A stretch of DNA of 64,000 nucleotides. It comes from an uncultured Paracoccaceae bacterium. GTDB taxonomy: Bacteria; Pseudomonadota; Alphaproteobacteria; Rhodobacterales; Rhodobacteraceae. The notes beneath the pieces were generated by a model, which was not told where the DNA came from, ran no database searches, and saw only the letters and a program-made list of their open reading frames with translations. Each line of letters opens with the position of its first letter. Position 1 is the first letter of the stretch. The position numbers and the translations under genes are program-made. The stretch lies in NCBI GenBank assembly GCA_947501555.1, contig CANMWG010000001.1, forward strand, positions 2,542,001 through 2,606,000, given 5' to 3'. Shown here one piece after another: positions 61,146 to 64,000 of this stretch.

Positions 61146-61601
61146 ATGTGGCTACGTGCCCTTTTTTACATATTGATCGCAACACTTTTCTACTTTGTCG
61201 GCGCGCTTTTTTCCGGACCCGCAAAGACCTTTATAGCAAATTCTGAACCTGCCACGTTGATCGTGCTTCAGGTGGACGAAAGACGCAAAACCGATGGCGG
61301 GCGCAGTTACAGGCCGGTGTTCGGACTTGAAACCGATGCACGCCCCAGACCAGAATATGCCGGGTCAATCTGGACCTCTCCCAAACCGCATAATGCTGGT
61401 GACATCGTGGCAGGCCGCTACAATCTGGAAACGGGTGAAATGCGCAGCGATAAGATGGCAAAAAGGACTATTTGGATAGGTCGTGCGGCGCAGTTCGTGG
61501 GGGTTCTGCTTTTCCTGCAGGGGTTTTTGATGTTCTTTGGCTTCCCAGAGCTCATCCCCGTGCGCCTCAGGTCCGGACGGACCCGGCACCCGTTTCGGTG
61601 A
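61146..61601 (+). CDS. DUF3592-like membrane protein
   Basis: Protein of 151 residues with two membrane segments, one N-terminal (ALFYILIATLFYFVGALFSG) and one near residue 118 (IGRAAQFVGVLLFLQGFLMF), and a soluble domain between them with SYRPVFGLETDARPRPEYAGSIW and DIVAGRYNLETGEM, as in DUF3592 proteins. Function unknown. Probably its own transcript; 103 bases from sbtB. The gap behind it (61602-61732) holds no convincing gene. Confidence 0.72.
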   Translation: MWLRALFYILIATLFYFVGALFSGPAKTFIANSEPATLIVLQVDERRKTDGGRSYRPVFGLETDARPRPEYAGSIWTSPKPHNAGDIVAGRYNLETGEMRSDKMAKRTIWIGRAAQFVGVLLFLQGFLMFFGFPELIPVRLRSGRTRHPFR

Positions 61602-61732
61602 TCAGCGTCGCGTCAAACGGATACAAGGTCGCGGTGCATCCGGACTGCGCTGCGACACACCCGTCCCATGCGGAATTTCAAAGTTAGAAACAGGATCTCG
61701 ATATGCCTGAGACAACAGCCCGTAAAGACGAG

Positions 61733-62785
61733 CTAAGCCCCCCAACCCTCTGACTGCATCTCGCGCAGACGGCTTGCAGTGCGTTCGAATTCAAATGTCC
61801 CCTCGCCTTCCAAATAAAGCATCTCTGGCTTGGCGGCCGCACTGGCAATGAGCCGGACCTTACCTTCATAAAGGGCGTCAATCAGGGTCACAAAGCGCTT
61901 TGCTTCGTTGAAATTGCTGCGTGAAAGGGCCGGGATGTCCTCAAGAATCAATACTCGGACAGCATCGGCCAACGCCAGATAATCGGCCGCCCCCAACGGC
62001 TTGCCACAAAGATCAAAGAACTTCACGCGGGCCACGCCGTTATGGAAAGACGGCAACACAACCTCGCGGCCTTTGACATGCAGAACCAGGGGGGCCGATT
62101 GACCATTACTGAGATCGGCCCAAACAGCATCAATCGCAGCCCGGGCATCGGCATTGATGGGCGAAAAATAACTAGGTGTACCTGCCAACCGATCCTGTCT
62201 GTAATCCGTAGGGCTTGCAAGCTCATGCACGACCATCCGGTCCTTGAGCAAGGCAATGAAAGGCACAAAAAGCTGTCGGTTTAGCCCGTTTTTATAAAGA
62301 TCATCTGGCGGGCGGTTCGACGTGGTGACCACGACAACTCCGGCGGCGAAAAGCGCCTCAAACAAGCGACCCACGATCATGGCGTCAGTGATGTCGGTAA
62401 TCTGCATCTCGTCAAAGGCCAAAAAGCGGACCTCATCCGCGAGTTTTGCGGCAACAGGGGCAATCGCATCATCCACACCCTTGGCACGGGCTGCGGACAT
62501 CTCGGCATGGACCCATTGCATAAACGCGTGGAAATGGCGGCGCTGTTTGGGGACATCAACCTGCGCATATAGCAGGTCCATCAACATTGATTTTCCGCGC
62601 CCGACACCACCCCACATATAAAGCCCAGGGATCGGCGGAGGCGCTTTGCGAAAAAAGCCCCTTGGAACAGGGGCGGCCAAAGCAGCTCTGACACGTTCCA
62701 GCTCAGGCATCACAGCCAATTGGGCCGCGTCCTGCGTTAAAGTGCCTGCCTCAACGGCGGATTGATATGCCTCTTGCACTGTCAT
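61733..62785 (-). CDS. zapE: cell division protein ZapE (AFG1-like ATPase)
   Basis: AFG1-like AAA ATPase of 350 residues: GLYMWGGVGRGKSMLMDLLY (Walker A GRGKS), VRFLAFDEMQITDITDAM (Walker B), VVTTSNRPPDDLYKNGLNRQLFVPFI (sensor 1 region). In bacteria ZapE helps control the Z-ring; in mitochondria it clears membrane proteins. Standard length. Single gene on the minus strand. Confidence 0.94.
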   Translation of the reverse strand: MTVQEAYQSAVEAGTLTQDAAQLAVMPELERVRAALAAPVPRGFFRKAPPPIPGLYMWGGVGRGKSMLMDLLYAQVDVPKQRRHFHAFMQWVHAEMSAARAKGVDDAIAPVAAKLADEVRFLAFDEMQITDITDAMIVGRLFEALFAAGVVVVTTSNRPPDDLYKNGLNRQLFVPFIALLKDRMVVHELASPTDYRQDRLAGTPSYFSPINADARAAIDAVWADLSNGQSAPLVLHVKGREVVLPSFHNGVARVKFFDLCGKPLGAADYLALADAVRVLILEDIPALSRSNFNEAKRFVTLIDALYEGKVRLIASAAAKPEMLYLEGEGTFEFERTASRLREMQSEGWGA

Positions 62786-63018
62786 TCGGTCTGGATAGCC
62801 TGCGTCAGCGACATTGAAAAGTACCGTGGTCTGATCACGTCATTTGCGGATGTTCAGAGATCGGTGGCGCTGAATTTGGAAATGCTTTGTCACCATATTC
62901 TAATCAACTTGAGATAATTCGGCGATACATTCATAGGTTGTTTTTCAAAATTCCATTACGTTAAGACTGCGGTTACTTAAAGGCCCTAAACCTCTGCATG
63001 CCAGAGGAAGAATCCGCA

Positions 63019-64000
63019 ATGCTACCAGTTATCGAAAAAGTCTTACTTGTCGTTCAGCCGCTTGGGTTGGCGGTCATGTTGATTTACACATATGGCCTTT
63101 TTCGCCGATCGCTTGAAAACACGACGCTGGTGAACATGCTCATGGGCATAATGTTTGGCATCGCCGCATGCGTGGCTATGTTGTCACCAATCCCCATTCA
63201 AGAAGGGATTATCGTTGACATTCGAAACCTGTTTATCGGGGTTGCAGGCGCATTTTTTGGACTGATCGGGGGCGGTGTTACTCTGTTGATTGGGATTGCA
63301 ATGCGCGTTGTTATCGGCGGGGATGGAATGGCAATCGGGGTGGCTTCTATGGCCTTTACCGCGGGCATGGGGGCGGCGTGGGCATACTTCGTGCAGCCCC
63401 GCATGAAAAACCACCTAAAGGCGTTCTTTGGGCTTGGCATCATGATTGCGTGCAACATAACGCTTGGCATCTTCTTACCTTCCGCAGTCCGCATTGGCTT
63501 TTTTGTAGACTTGGGGCCAACTTTACTCATCGCCTACGTACTCGGATCCGTGCTGCTCGGCCAATTGATCACCCGCGAACGCTACCTAATTGACGAAGCA
63601 AAGCGTCTGGCAAGCGAAGCATCCACCGACCCGCTCACCAAACTGGTCAACCGGGCGACAGCCGCAGCTGCATTTTCGGATTTGCCAAGACCGAAAAAGC
63701 AGGATCACGGGCAAACGATGATTTGCATTGATGTGGACAGATTTAAAGATATCAATGATCGGTATGGGCATTTGCGCGGTGATAAGGTTCTCGTCGACGT
63801 TGCAACACGGCTATCAGCGTGCGTCCGGCCCAACGACATCCTTTCAAGGATCAGCGGTGATGAATTTCTGATCGTCCTGCATGACGTCAACACTGATCAA
63901 GCCCGTGCCGTGGCAAACAGATGCCTGACCGCAGTGAACGGGGCTCCGACTACGGTCGATGGTGTGAACATCAATGTTTCAATCAGCGTGGGTGCTGTCT
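63019..64000 (+). CDS. diguanylate cyclase with membrane sensor (3' end outside window)
   Basis: Open frame running off the right edge; 327 residues visible. The N-terminal 190 residues contain about five to six membrane helices with GVAGAFFGLIGGGVTLLIG, like the 5TM LytS-type sensor region. A linker helix (TRERYLIDEAKRLASEAS) leads to a GGDEF domain: STDPLTKLVNRATA, MICIDVDRFKDINDRYGHLRGDKVL and RISGDEFLIVL. The signature is SGDEF instead of GGDEF; this variant is often active, but should be tested. It would make c-di-GMP. ATG at 63019 has AGAGGAAG upstream; an in-frame ATG at 62998 is possible. The gap before it (62786-63018) holds no gene that I can see. Confidence 0.9.
   Translation, partial: MLPVIEKVLLVVQPLGLAVMLIYTYGLFRRSLENTTLVNMLMGIMFGIAACVAMLSPIPIQEGIIVDIRNLFIGVAGAFFGLIGGGVTLLIGIAMRVVIGGDGMAIGVASMAFTAGMGAAWAYFVQPRMKNHLKAFFGLGIMIACNITLGIFLPSAVRIGFFVDLGPTLLIAYVLGSVLLGQLITRERYLIDEAKRLASEASTDPLTKLVNRATAAAAFSDLPRPKKQDHGQTMICIDVDRFKDINDRYGHLRGDKVLVDVATRLSACVRPNDILSRISGDEFLIVLHDVNTDQARAVANRCLTAVNGAPTTVDGVNINVSISVGAV

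Noticed and set aside
61602..61732. Possible small gene after DUF3592
   Set aside because: A 29-codon frame starting with GTG exists, but it has no ribosome site and no recognisable features.

Overview
The window is a continuous stretch of chromosome from an alphaproteobacterium of the order Rhodobacterales, most likely the marine roseobacter group. The evidence is the ethylmalonyl-CoA pathway enzyme Mcl, the TIGR02302 Gln/Gly-rich protein, the aa3-type cytochrome oxidase subunit IV peptide, DUF2794, HemP, the pyrB - membrane proteins - pyrC-like - plsY block and a long acyl-CoA dehydrogenase related to those of DMSP metabolism. Genus cannot be fixed by reading alone. Genes are tightly packed, with many 1 to 4 base ATGA/TGATG overlaps. 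I see no rRNA, tRNA, CRISPR array, insertion sequence or prophage. Nearly all of the window is core genome, with two AT-richer patches that look acquired (about 4.55-6.2 kb and 37.5-39.2 kb).

Layout. 0-4.5 kb: aromatic aminotransferase (cut by the window edge), chorismate mutase, Mcl, a small secreted repeat protein, accA and a coupled M50-type membrane protein. 4.9-9.1 kb (minus): a secreted FGE-fold protein, then ftsE-ftsX-plsC-PPOX flavoprotein. 9.3-18.3 kb: a zinc-ribbon membrane protein, the minus-strand argH - small lipoprotein - DUF2834 - lysA - TIGR02302 run, a TlpA thioredoxin head to head with argH, yqgE and a DsbD-N-like periplasmic protein. 18.3-25.1 kb (minus): RND efflux pair, moaB, a phosphoesterase and a uracil-DNA glycosylase. 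25.2-30.6 kb (plus): membrane protein, pyrB, two unknown membrane proteins, a catalytically degenerate pyrC, plsY, DUF805. 30.6-35.1 kb: rsmE - GNAT - membrane protein - gshA, divergent from ubiA. 35.1-39 kb: OmpA/BON protein, coiled-coil protein, TPR protein. 39.2-47.7 kb: tsaC, acyl-CoA dehydrogenase, Stf0-type sulfotransferase, MBL hydrolase, glutamine amidotransferase, DUF6356, Lrp regulator, DUF6173, COX IV, lipoprotein, azlDC. 47.8-52.4 kb: molybdenum-cofactor operon fdhD-mobA-mobB-(RNase H-like/MoeA fusion)-GNAT. 52.5-55.1 kb: secreted peptide, TetR, I78 inhibitor, DUF2794, hemP operon. 55.1-64 kb: NlpC/P60 peptidase, leucyl aminopeptidase, Hpt-like protein, a bicarbonate set (carbonic anhydrase, serine hydrolase, SbtA, SbtB), DUF3592, zapE, and a GGDEF protein cut by the right edge.

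Points of most interest: an RNase H-like (DUF429-like) domain fused to MoeA; a pyrC that has lost its HxH metal ligands and catalytic Asp, linked to pyrB by two unknown membrane proteins; a TetR regulator with three matching operator-like palindromes at its own gene and at a small secreted peptide gene; a TGA-N9-TCA iron box and a possible 17-codon leader ahead of hemP; a carbonic anhydrase - SbtA - SbtB set in a heterotroph; a Fe-S-less family-4-like uracil-DNA glycosylase; a three-hairpin intergenic element; and two gene pairs whose start codons are almost back to back.
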